A DNA stretch of 12,699 nucleotides from Peptostreptococcus sp. (GCA_020025095.1 JAHHSS010000044.1:1-12699), one strand, 5' to 3'. Shown: positions 1-5,976, counted from the stretch's first letter. Notes: a model not told the origin generated them from the letters alone. Program-made: numbers and translations.

Positions 1-32
1 GCAGCCATTAATACAGCTATTTGTTTTTTCAT
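1..32 (-). CDS. Partial 5' end of a gene, probable exported protein
   Basis: Only the first codons are present. ATG at 32 is preceded by a GGGAGGA ribosome binding site about 10 nt upstream, and the frame reads MKKQIAVLMAA before leaving the window. A lysine-lysine start followed by a run of hydrophobic residues is typical of a signal peptide or lipoprotein leader, but too little is visible to name a family. Two stacked promoters and an 18-bp palindrome lie upstream (127-260), and a terminator separates it from the preceding minus-strand gene, so it starts its own transcript. Confidence 0.55.
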   Translation of the reverse strand, partial: MKKQIAVLMA

Positions 33-126
33 GTCTATTCATTCCTCCCAAACATATTATTCAATTACATTTCAATCGCGTTGACATTCTCACAAGGAAT
101 ATCAAACATACATTTCTCACACTTCA

Positions 127-155
127 ATATTATTACAAAATTGTAATAAATTCAA
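127..155 (-). promoter_or_regulatory. Sigma-A-like promoter with internal operator-like palindrome
   Basis: On the minus strand a TTGAAT -35 (150-155) and TAATAT -10 (127-132) are separated by 17 bp. The spacer is almost filled by a perfect palindrome, TATTACAA-AA-TTGTAATA read on plus (131-148). Such a dyad between -35 and -10 is a classic repressor position. I cannot assign it to a known regulator. It would drive the partial exported-protein gene about 90 bp downstream. Confidence 0.5.
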
Positions 156-231
156 GTAGTTTTCGAAAAAAATATCAATTTAATTGATTTTTTATGTATA
201 AGTTCTATATTATTTTCGATAACCGTACTTC

Positions 232-260
232 ATTATACATCACTAACTTATTCATTTCAA
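232..260 (-). promoter_or_regulatory. Sigma-A-like promoter for the left-edge gene
   Basis: Minus-strand TTGAAA (255-260), 17 bp spacer and a perfect TATAAT (232-237). It begins just after the terminator at 268-310, as expected for a fresh transcription start. The predicted transcript would carry a leader of about 190 nt before the ATG at 32, passing through the second promoter and palindrome at 127-155. Confidence 0.6.
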
Positions 261-267
261 TACTTTT

Positions 268-310
268 CAAAAAAAAAATACCAGTCCTTCAAAGTTTTTA
301 GAACTGGCAT
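268..310 (-). terminator. Rho-independent terminator of the small-protein/HTH cassette
   Basis: Inverted arms at 278-287 and 301-310 form a 10-bp stem in minus-strand RNA (two G-U pairs, no mismatch), with a 13-nt loop and then ten U (A run at 269-278 on plus). In plus-strand RNA the same positions give A-C mismatches, so the structure favours the minus strand. It lies about 95 nt past the stop of the 250-aa gene. Confidence 0.85.
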
Positions 311-404
311 TTTTTTTTACTAGAATTATCTTTATTCTTACTATTTTACATAGCGCTTTTTTCTTTTCTTTCTGTTTTCCTTTCCTTATTTTATTTTTTC
401 CCTG

Positions 405-1157
405 TTACTTTTTCGTTACCTTTCTTCTTTTTTTCAATATTTCTTCTACTTCTTTTTCATCTGCTATAAATTCTCTCCCCTCTTCACCTGGCTCTTTCTT
501 CAAATCTATCACTAGATATTTCTTTGAATTTATGCTTTGCCTTATGCAGAGTATATAGTCCTGTCTTTCTAAAAGTTCTTCATGCTGTCTATCCATAATT
601 TCACATATTTCATCAAAAATATCACTAAATACTCCTTCTTTAATCTGTAATCTCTTTTGTAGATACCTCCTTGCTTGCTCCTTACTCTTACCCAGTCTTT
701 CTCCTACTTCCCTATTATTCATAGCATATTTTTCACTTAATAGTCCCGATAAATATATACATATTTTAGATACAACTTTTCTTCTTCCATCTATATAAAT
801 TCTTTCGCCTCTTAGTTCTCTTTGAATTGCGTTTAAACTCTCCTCTATTCTTTCCAATGAATATTGGCTTATACGCAAGATAGAAAAGGTCAGTACTTCG
901 ACTTTGCCAAAAATCTTTTTTACTTCTCCTAGGCACTTTTTATCTTCTATTATACCCATCGATAAGCCACACTCCAGATTCAACATATCTCTTGTATTTT
1001 CTTCTGGCTTCCTAGAAGATATATTCTTGTAGTAGCCACTTGTGCTATTATTTATTTCACTAAACATCATCTTCATTATTAGCAGCTCTTTTTCTCCAAC
1101 AATGTCCTTTAATATCATTTCAATTTCATTATTTCCTCCAAAGTTTTCACTACTCAT
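405..1157 (-). CDS. Uncharacterised 250-aa protein with HTH-like segment
   Basis: I do not recognise this family. The chosen start is ATG 1157 because AAGGGAG lies about 9 nt upstream; an in-frame ATG at 1181 has no ribosome binding site. The product is charged and mostly helical. Residues 147-170 (NNREVGERLGKSKEQARRYL region) look like a helix-turn-helix with a recognition helix rich in Lys/Arg/Gln. The segment before it (about 86-145) is amphipathic helix, and the C-terminal 40 residues are Lys/Glu rich. No membrane segment or signal peptide is seen. It follows the DUF1659, DUF2922 and YvrJ genes in the same direction and ends in a terminator, so it is probably the last gene of that transcript. 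A DNA-binding regulator or a highly divergent sigma-like factor is possible, but this is inference from the motif and neighbours. Confidence 0.75.
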   Translation of the reverse strand: MSSENFGGNNEIEMILKDIVGEKELLIMKMMFSEINNSTSGYYKNISSRKPEENTRDMLNLECGLSMGIIEDKKCLGEVKKIFGKVEVLTFSILRISQYSLERIEESLNAIQRELRGERIYIDGRRKVVSKICIYLSGLLSEKYAMNNREVGERLGKSKEQARRYLQKRLQIKEGVFSDIFDEICEIMDRQHEELLERQDYILCIRQSINSKKYLVIDLKKEPGEEGREFIADEKEVEEILKKRRKVTKK

Positions 1158-1203
1158 TTGATTTTTCTCCCTTCTTTTCATACTGTCTAGTGATAAGATT
1201 TTT

Positions 1204-1225
1204 AGGGAGGAGAAATCCCCTCCCT
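1204..1225 (-). other. Strong intercistronic hairpin with SD-like arm
   Basis: In minus-strand RNA, AGGGAGG pairs with CCTCCCT, and a G-U, a G-C and perhaps an A-U pair extend the stem inward. It sits 4 nt after the yvrJ-type stop and is followed by AAAAA, not a U tract, so it is not a normal terminator. The 5' arm resembles a Shine-Dalgarno but is far from any start. It may stabilise the upstream mRNA or affect translation of the 250-aa gene. Confidence 0.5.
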
Positions 1226-1229
1226 TTTA

Positions 1230-1376
1230 TTACTTGGACTCCAATATTTTCGAAAGTACGACTATACTATTTGTAAGCTGGTCTATCTTCTTCTCCATCC
1301 TTACCAAAAGGTAAATAGATATTGTTATAGGGAAACCTACATTTTGTACTATCGGCACTATTGATTTAAGCTCCAT
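1230..1376 (-). CDS. YvrJ family protein (48 aa)
   Basis: This short gene reads MELKSIVPIVQNVGFPITIS at its N terminus, continues as IYLLVRMEKKIDQL and ends SKILESK. The pattern of a short polar start, one hydrophobic segment (about residues 7-25) with conserved Gly-Phe-Pro, an Arg-Met-Glu-Lys-Lys boundary and an amphipathic tail is characteristic of the YvrJ family of tiny membrane proteins, named after B. subtilis YvrJ, whose function is unknown. AGGAAGG precedes the ATG by about 10 nt. It lies 39 bp after the DUF2922 gene. DUF1659, DUF2922 and YvrJ genes are often neighbours in Firmicutes (from memory), which supports the call. Confidence 0.85.
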   Translation of the reverse strand: MELKSIVPIVQNVGFPITISIYLLVRMEKKIDQLTNSIVVLSKILESK

Positions 1377-1415
1377 ATGCTCACAGCCTTCCTAGCACTT
1401 AATTTCTACGCTAGC

Positions 1416-1640
1416 TTATACTATATCAAAATTCTTTTTTTGAGTTTCCACAAAGCTTGCCCCCTTAATTCCTGATATAAGTACACTTCCTTGTTTGATA
1501 ATTTTTTTCTCTATTATTTTATTCATCAGATTCTTTATCTCTTCATCTCCTACACCCTCCTTTGCATTTTTAATTGTCAAACTGTAATATTTACCATTCT
1601 CCTTCTTGAATTTTAAAAGTATTCTCTTACTACTTTCCAT
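1416..1640 (-). CDS. DUF2922 family small protein (74 aa)
   Basis: I place the start at ATG 1640 (MESSKRILLKF), 8 nt after an AAAGGGG ribosome binding site; the frame can be opened at GTG 1649, but that codon touches the site. The protein has the DUF2922 layout: a beta strand (ILLKFKKENG), a second strand with the hallmark LTIKNAKEG, an acidic helix (about 32-46, EEIKNLMNKII) and C-terminal strands (SVLISGIKGASFVET). The function of the family is unknown. No signal or membrane segment is seen, so it is likely cytosolic. It sits between the DUF1659 and YvrJ genes on one transcript and shares its general pattern with the DUF1659 product, suggesting an ancient duplication. Confidence 0.8.
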   Translation of the reverse strand: MESSKRILLKFKKENGKYYSLTIKNAKEGVGDEEIKNLMNKIIEKKIIKQGSVLISGIKGASFVETQKKNFDIV

Positions 1641-1705
1641 ATAAAACACCCCTTTTCAAAATGATTATTTAAAAATTATTTTTTAACTACACCTTTAATA
1701 TCTTG

Positions 1706-1927
1706 CTATTCAACTTCTATTGAGCTATTTTCGTTTTTCTGTATATCTACTAGTTCAAATTCTTGCATCTGGGCAATTTCTGTTCCAATTTCATAAAGAT
1801 CTCTTTCAGATACTTCTGGATTGATATCTTTTATTGTCATCGTTTGTAATACTGCCTTATCATTTTTCATTTCTCCTGTGTTTAGTATTAGTTTCAAGCT
1901 AACCTTTTTTCCTTCTAATTTTGCCAT
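1706..1927 (-). CDS. DUF1659 family small protein (73 aa)
   Basis: ATG 1927 follows a perfect AGGAGG by 7 nt. The sequence has the DUF1659 pattern: an N-terminal strand VSLKLILNTGE, the strand QTMTIKDINPEVS, a helix ERDLYEIGTEIAQ (about 41-53) and a final strand ELVDIQKNE. The family is widespread in Firmicutes and uncharacterised. It is the first gene of the cassette and is followed 65 bp later by the DUF2922 gene. The promoter is probably the TATAAT at 1993-1998 with a dyad at 1971-1987. Length is normal for the family. Confidence 0.8.
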   Translation of the reverse strand: MAKLEGKKVSLKLILNTGEMKNDKAVLQTMTIKDINPEVSERDLYEIGTEIAQMQEFELVDIQKNENSSIEVE

Positions 1928-1970
1928 GTCTTTTCCTCCTTTGTATTTTTTCTGCAGTTTTATAGTCGAC

Positions 1971-1998
1971 TGTAAGTTTTGCTTACATTTTTATTATA
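1971..1998 (-). promoter_or_regulatory. Likely promoter -10 and start-site dyad of the DUF1659 cassette
   Basis: Minus-strand TATAAT lies at 1993-1998, about 65 bp upstream of the DUF1659 ATG and below the htrA terminator. No good -35 is visible 16-18 bp upstream. A perfect 6-bp inverted repeat, TGTAAG/CTTACA (1971-1976 and 1982-1987, 5-nt loop), covers the expected start site and could be an operator or a 5' hairpin. Confidence 0.35.
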
Positions 1999-2040
1999 TA
2001 ATTAAATCTTTTTCTTTCTAACCATAATATAGGCTTTTTA

Positions 2041-2072
2041 CAAAAAAAGAGATGGATAATATCCATCTCTTT
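2041..2072 (-). terminator. Rho-independent terminator of htrA
   Basis: AAAGAGATGGAT (2046-2057) is perfectly complementary to ATCCATCTCTTT (2061-2072), a 12-bp stem with a very small loop, followed on the minus strand by a T run through 2042. It lies about 100 nt beyond the htrA stop and insulates the DUF1659 cassette. Confidence 0.9.
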
Positions 2073-2170
2073 CCATTAGTATTGCTTTATTTAAAAACTA
2101 AATGCTGTATTAAACTGATTTCACTCTGTAATGTGTGTCTGAAAAAGATATTTCCTATCTATATTATCTA

Positions 2171-3238
2171 CTATTTTGCTAGATTAATCTCTTTTCCATC
2201 TCTTATTACTTCAATATCCAATTTATCTCCATTTGAATAGTTATACATTATCTTACTCAAATCGCCTCTATTTTTTATTTCCTTGCCATTTACTTTTACT
2301 ATTATATCTCCTGGTTTGATACCAAGTTTACTAGCTATCGTATTGGCTTCTACAGTTTTGACTATTATACCATTATCTACTCCTATATCTTGACCAGAAT
2401 ATGATACAAATGTCTTTACATCTATTCCGATAATACCTATAATCGGCTTTTTATATGTTCCATCTTCCATTACCTTTTGAACTATGGCTTTTGCTGTATT
2501 AATAGGTATCGCAAATCCTAAATTGTCTGCATTGGCTTTGACAGTGTTGATACCTATTACTTGTCCTTCTTGATTCAACAATGGACCACCACTATTTCCT
2601 GGGTTGATACTTGCATCGGTCTGAAGAAGTCCTGACATATTTGCATTCTTTGTCGATACATCTCTATTTAGTCCACTGATTATACCTTGTGTTACTGTTG
2701 TCATCAAATCAGTTCCTAGAGGATTACCTATAGCAATTGCTATATCTCCTACTTTAACATCATCACTATTTCCTAGTTCTGCTGGCACTAAGCCTTTTAC
2801 ATCTACTTTTACTATGGCTAAGTCTAGTGCTGTATCATACCATAAAACTTTACCTGTTGTTGTTTTTCCTTCATTATATATAACCTTTACAGTTTTAACT
2901 TGACCATCTCCTACAACATGGGCATTTGTAAGTATATATCCTCTTTTATCTACTACAAATCCTGTTCCACTTCCTTGTACCGCTTCCTTTATATTGAAGA
3001 AGTCATCTGTTTTCGTTGTTTCTGTAATTATACCTACTACTGATGGAGATGCCTTCTCAGCTACTGCCTGATAAACATTTTGCTTTTTTGTTTCGCCTGT
3101 ATTTACTATTTTTATATTTTTTCCTTTATCTGTAGCATCCACTGCTTTTCCTTTCATCATATTGAATGTAAGTACGCTTCCCACAATGGATGATATCAAA
3201 GCTACTACGATTATACTTATTATTGTTTTTATTTTCAT
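2171..3238 (-). CDS. htrA: HtrA/DegP-type membrane-anchored serine protease with PDZ domain
   Basis: The protein (355 aa) is a trypsin-like S1C protease acting outside the membrane on misfolded or damaged exported proteins. Residues 4-26 form an uncleaved signal anchor, then a linker, then the protease domain (about 55-255) with an intact triad: His107 in TNAHVV, Asp139 in TALDLAIV and Ser216 in NPGNSGGPL. A PDZ domain follows (about 265-350; GIKPGDIIVKVNGKEI). Length and layout match Firmicutes HtrA/YycK-like proteases with one PDZ. Start chosen at ATG 3238, 8 nt after AAAGGA; the ATG at 3247 overlaps that site. The gene stands alone between its own promoter region, which has a long dyad, and a strong terminator. 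In other Firmicutes such genes respond to envelope stress; here the regulator is unknown. Confidence 0.93.
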   Translation of the reverse strand: MKIKTIISIIVVALISSIVGSVLTFNMMKGKAVDATDKGKNIKIVNTGETKKQNVYQAVAEKASPSVVGIITETTKTDDFFNIKEAVQGSGTGFVVDKRGYILTNAHVVGDGQVKTVKVIYNEGKTTTGKVLWYDTALDLAIVKVDVKGLVPAELGNSDDVKVGDIAIAIGNPLGTDLMTTVTQGIISGLNRDVSTKNANMSGLLQTDASINPGNSGGPLLNQEGQVIGINTVKANADNLGFAIPINTAKAIVQKVMEDGTYKKPIIGIIGIDVKTFVSYSGQDIGVDNGIIVKTVEANTIASKLGIKPGDIIVKVNGKEIKNRGDLSKIMYNYSNGDKLDIEVIRDGKEINLAK

Positions 3239-3289
3239 AGAAATCATCCTTTCATTTTTTATTATTTTTTTTCTTAATTTATTAATTTC

Positions 3290-3349
3290 ATTATATATAC
3301 TTTATCTTAAAAGAAACTTAAAAAAATATTCAGCTAAATTTAAGTTTCT
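3290..3349 (-). promoter_or_regulatory. htrA promoter region with 11-bp inverted repeat
   Basis: A perfect TATAAT -10 on minus lies at 3290-3295, about 50 bp before the htrA ATG. Just upstream an exact 11-bp inverted repeat, AGAAACTTAAA (3312-3322) and TTTAAGTTTCT (3339-3349), spans 38 bp. Its promoter-proximal arm covers the -35 position (3313-3318), which itself is poor (AGTTTC). A weak -35 overlaid by a dyad fits activator or repressor control, for example by an envelope-stress regulator (inference). Confidence 0.4.
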
Positions 3350-3460
3350 AATCGTTATGAAATATATAAGTAGACTTTTGAATGATTTTATGCTTTAATC
3401 CATCCTTATTTTTTTCACTGGATTTTTTCTAATCTACTCCTCTATCTCTATATAAAAATT

Positions 3461-3535
3461 ATAGCGTTGATAGTAACATTCACTTTTTTGCCTCGGCCTT
3501 TAAAAGCGATTATTACATCAACGCTATCTATTGTA
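3461..3535 (-). ncRNA. Structured hairpin element, possible small RNA or repeat
   Basis: Perfect 11-bp arms ATAGCGTTGAT (3461-3471) and ATCAACGCTAT (3517-3527) enclose 45 nt. In minus-strand RNA the stem continues as GUAA/UUAC past one bulge, and an inner stem CGCUUUU/AAAAGUG forms with one G-U pair; in plus-strand RNA that pair is an A-C mismatch, so minus is favoured. The apical loop contains GGCCGAGGC. TACAAT at 3530-3535 could be a -10, and an AATTTTTAT run follows the 3' arm, so the element may also end the DUF1846 transcript. A diverged relative begins at the right edge of the window (12650-12699, plus). The rest of the 326-bp gap shows no gene. Confidence 0.45.
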
Positions 3536-3573
3536 AAAATATTTTAAAATTCTTTAGTTATAATCTTTTATTT

Positions 3574-5067
3574 TTAGTCTTCAAATAAGTTTGTAGATAA
3601 GAATTCGTCATCACAAGTTACATCTATGCCTAGCTTTCTAAATACCTGTTCATCACCTTTAGATAGTATAACTGTTGAGTGAGCTTGACAATTCTTCAGC
3701 TGTTCAAGCTTATCCATAGCATATTTTGCAACTGGATTTGTAACTGCACTAATACTTAATGCCATTAATACTTCTTCTGCACTAAGAGCTACATTTCTAC
3801 TGCTAAATGTGTTTTTCTTTAAATTTATAATTGGTTCAAGTACAAGTGGTGATATAAGGTGCATATCGTCTTGTATCTCTGCAAGATGCTTGATTGCATT
3901 TAAGATTACCGCTGCAGAACCATTCATTAAACTTGAGAATTTTCCAGTAATGACAGTTTTGTCTTCTAATTCAAGAGCTACCGCTGGGCAGTCTTCATCC
4001 TGACAATCACTGCTTCTATAATCTCTAGCTATATTGACTACGCTTCTATCTTCTGGCTTTAGCCCAAGTTCTTCCATTATCATTTTCATTCTTGAAACTG
4101 CATCTTTATCTATTCCACCCTTTTTGTATTCACAAAGTGTCTTGAAATATCTTCTTATTATTTCTTGAATAGAAGCTTCTCTTACTGCTTCGTCATCTAT
4201 TATTCCAAAACCTACTCTATTTACTCCCATGTCTGTAGGAGATTGGAACATACTTTCTCTTCCTGTTATTTTTTCTATTATTTTTTTAAGTACAGGGAAT
4301 AGTTCAAGGTCTCTATTGTAGTTTACTGTAGTTTCTCCGTATTTTTCAAGGTGGAATGAATCTATCATATTCACATCCTTTAAGTCTACAGTAGCAGCTT
4401 CATAGGCTATATTTACTGGGTGCTTTAAAGGTAAATTCCAAACAGGGAATGTTTCATATTTTGAATACCCAGATTCTTTTCCCATTCTATTTTCATGGTA
4501 TAGCTGACTTAGACAAGTTCCTAGCTTACCACTGTTTGGACCTGGTGCCGTTACTACAACTATTGGCTTTGTTGTTTCTATATATGGATTTGCTCCAAAT
4601 CCTTCATCGCTTACTATTGTATCTACATCTGTAGGATATCCCTTAGTTGGCTTGTGCTTGTAAACTTTTATTCCTCTTCTTTCAAGTTTGTTTATAAACA
4701 TAGTAGCTGCAGGCTGATTTTCATATCTAGTTATTACAACTGAATTTACATCAAGATTGTAGCCTCTTAAATCATCTATCAATCTCATAACTTCCACATC
4801 ATATGTAATTCCAAGATCTCCTCTTACTTTATTTCTTTCAATATCTCCTGCATATACACATATTACAACTTCTACTTGTTCTTTTATATGACTAAGTACT
4901 TTTATTTTTGCATTTTCATCAAATCCAGGAAGAACTCTCTTAGCATGTAAATCCCCGATTAATTTTCCTCCGAATTCAATATAAAGCTTGTCAAAGTTGT
5001 TTACTCTCTCTAATATATACTTTGACTGTTCCTCTAAATACTTATTGTGGTCAAAACCTATTTTCAT
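3574..5067 (-). CDS. UPF0371 / DUF1846 family protein (497 aa)
   Basis: The protein belongs to the highly conserved UPF0371/DUF1846 family of Firmicutes and some other bacteria. Structures exist in the family but no accepted function is known to me. The N terminus (IGFDHNKYLEEQSKYILERV, then FGGKLIGDLHAKRVLPGFD at about 32-50) and the glycine-rich stretch VVTAPGPNSGKLGTCLSQLY (171-190) are family hallmarks. That stretch resembles, but does not match, a Walker A P-loop. Later conserved parts include SPTDMGVNRVGFGI, DCPAVALEL and FSSRNVALSAEEVLMALSIS. Full length; no signal peptide, so cytosolic. ATG 5067 follows TTAGGAG by about 7 nt. It is transcribed from its own promoter at 5234-5262 with a roughly 160-nt leader that is opposed by a plus-strand small RNA. 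Confidence 0.93.
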   Translation of the reverse strand: MKIGFDHNKYLEEQSKYILERVNNFDKLYIEFGGKLIGDLHAKRVLPGFDENAKIKVLSHIKEQVEVVICVYAGDIERNKVRGDLGITYDVEVMRLIDDLRGYNLDVNSVVITRYENQPAATMFINKLERRGIKVYKHKPTKGYPTDVDTIVSDEGFGANPYIETTKPIVVVTAPGPNSGKLGTCLSQLYHENRMGKESGYSKYETFPVWNLPLKHPVNIAYEAATVDLKDVNMIDSFHLEKYGETTVNYNRDLELFPVLKKIIEKITGRESMFQSPTDMGVNRVGFGIIDDEAVREASIQEIIRRYFKTLCEYKKGGIDKDAVSRMKMIMEELGLKPEDRSVVNIARDYRSSDCQDEDCPAVALELEDKTVITGKFSSLMNGSAAVILNAIKHLAEIQDDMHLISPLVLEPIINLKKNTFSSRNVALSAEEVLMALSISAVTNPVAKYAMDKLEQLKNCQAHSTVILSKGDEQVFRKLGIDVTCDDEFLSTNLFED

Positions 5068-5119
5068 ATCTGCACTCCTAATTCATTAATTATTTTTTTA
5101 GATAATTTTCGGAAAATCA

Positions 5120-5148
5120 TTGACTTTTCAAAAATAATGTAATAAAAT
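5120..5148 (+). promoter_or_regulatory. Plus-strand sigma-A promoter for an antisense RNA
   Basis: TTGACT (5120-5125), exactly 17 bp, then TAAAAT (5143-5148): each hexamer is one base from consensus. It points rightward, away from the DUF1846 coding region and into its leader. No plus-strand gene follows; instead an intrinsic terminator ends about 57 nt past the expected start near 5155. Confidence 0.7.
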
Positions 5149-5154
5149 AGAATT

Positions 5155-5212
5155 CCATCACAAATTTATTTTATACATTAACATACGGCATTCTTGCTGT
5201 GTGTTTTTTTTT
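5155..5212 (+). ncRNA. Candidate cis-antisense small RNA opposite the DUF1846 leader
   Basis: Predicted from the promoter at 5120-5148 and a plus-strand terminator: arms ACATACGGCA (5181-5190) and TGCTGTGTGT (5195-5204) pair over 10 bp with two G-U pairs around a TTCT loop and run into nine T. The wobble pairs become A-C mismatches on the minus strand, so the hairpin belongs to plus. The RNA would be about 55 nt, mostly an unstructured AU-rich 5' part plus the terminator stem, and fully complementary to the DUF1846 mRNA leader. It stops about 15 bp before the opposing minus-strand start site. Confidence 0.6.
5181..5212 (+). terminator. Plus-strand intrinsic terminator
   Basis: A 10-bp stem with 4-nt loop followed by nine T on the plus strand. 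Both flanking genes are on minus, so it can only end a plus-strand transcript, the antisense RNA proposed here or read-through antisense to the DUF1846 gene. Confidence 0.75.
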
Positions 5213-5233
5213 CCAAAATTTAACTAAGTATTT

Positions 5234-5262
5234 ATTATACATCCTTTTTTTATAAAATTCAA
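5234..5262 (-). promoter_or_regulatory. Sigma-A promoter of the DUF1846 gene
   Basis: Minus-strand TTGAAT (5257-5262), 17 bp, and a perfect TATAAT (5234-5239). The expected start near 5227 gives a leader of about 160 nt to the ATG at 5067. The leader has no obvious known riboswitch; its first third is complementary to the plus-strand small RNA. Nothing gene-like lies between 5263 and the stop of the 117-aa gene at 5377, and I see no terminator there. Confidence 0.65.
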
Positions 5263-5376
5263 GATTTTTTACAAGGAAATAAACTTTATTTTTATTCCTG
5301 TTTTCAATTTGTAAATCACTAAAGTATACAATCTTTTTATAAAAATTTTAAAATTAACTTTAAATCAAGGCTTTCT

Positions 5377-5730
5377 TTATTTTAATCTAGCAAATAAGTC
5401 CCTTACATCGTTTATTCCATCTTTTATCTCAGCTCTTGAAAAATTATTTTCTCTTAATTCTTCATCACTTAAATCCATCAGCATAGTGTAAAATTCTCCA
5501 GCTATACAAAGCATATTATCATTTCTATTTTTTTCAAGGCTAGTAAATAATACATCTTCTGCTTCATTTATCTTTTTTTCTAGTACCAACCTTTTTATCG
5601 TAATTAAAAGAAATTCTTCTGAAGGTGAGTATGCTATATTAAAATCATCTATATCGCTATATTTTTTACCTAGAAGTTCTTTATAAACTTTTTCTCTATT
5701 TTCATTTCTTAGTCTATCTACTAATCCCAT
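5377..5730 (-). CDS. Small helical protein, possibly DUF6483-like (117 aa)
   Basis: Start set at ATG 5730 (MGLVDRLRNENREKVYKELL), about 9 nt after AAAGG; a GTG at 5739 overlaps that site. The product is acidic and predicted all-helical. The segment RLVLEKKINEAEDVLFTSLE (about 47-66) looks like a TPR-type helical pair, and the end (LSDEELRENNFSRAEIKDG, about 90-108) resembles the tail of small clostridial proteins annotated DUF6483; that match is from memory and tentative. No catalytic motif, signal peptide or membrane segment is visible, so it is probably a cytosolic adaptor or scaffold of unknown role. It appears monocistronic, with a promoter at about 5767 and the DUF1846 gene starting its own transcript downstream. 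Confidence 0.7.
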   Translation of the reverse strand: MGLVDRLRNENREKVYKELLGKKYSDIDDFNIAYSPSEEFLLITIKRLVLEKKINEAEDVLFTSLEKNRNDNMLCIAGEFYTMLMDLSDEELRENNFSRAEIKDGINDVRDLFARLK

Positions 5731-5766
5731 TAAAATCACCCTTTCTTATTTAATTTGCTATTCTCT

Positions 5767-5772
5767 ATTATA
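5767..5772 (-). promoter_or_regulatory. Likely -10 box for the 117-aa gene
   Basis: Perfect TATAAT on minus about 35 bp upstream of the ATG, giving a leader near 30 nt. The -35 region at 17-18 bp is only weakly matching. Confidence 0.4.
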
Positions 5773-5976
5773 CACGATTTCAAAAGCTTTAGAAAAATTT
5801 TTCTTAGATTTTTATTTATATTTTAAAATCTCAAATATAATATTTATTCTTACTTTTTTGAAAATCCAATCTTTCTAAATAGCTTTAATAGGATTGTAAA
5901 AATAGTAATGTTTTAATTTTCTACTATTATATATAGTGGTATATTCAAAGATTTGCTATCAAGGATTGTCTTGTAT
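5773..5976. other. AT-rich intergenic stretch without a recognised feature
   Basis: About 200 bp between the promoter of the 117-aa gene and the terminator of the SPFH transcript. It holds only very AT-rich sequence with short A/T palindromes that are expected by chance at this composition. No open frame with a ribosome binding site was found on either strand. Confidence 0.5.

Noticed and set aside
175..189. Palindrome ATCAATT-T-AATTGAT
   Set aside because: Made only of A/T apart from single G/C pairs; such palindromes are expected by chance here and it is not placed on a promoter box.
340..435. Long pyrimidine-rich run on plus (purine-rich on minus)
   Set aside because: Explained by the Lys/Glu/Arg-rich C terminus of the 250-aa protein and its A-rich trailer; no repeat unit or structure seen.
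3397..3428. Plus-strand AATCCA/TGGATT hairpin followed by a T run, terminator-like
   Set aside because: Only 6 bp with a 16-nt loop in very AT-rich DNA, and no plus-strand gene or promoter leads into it.
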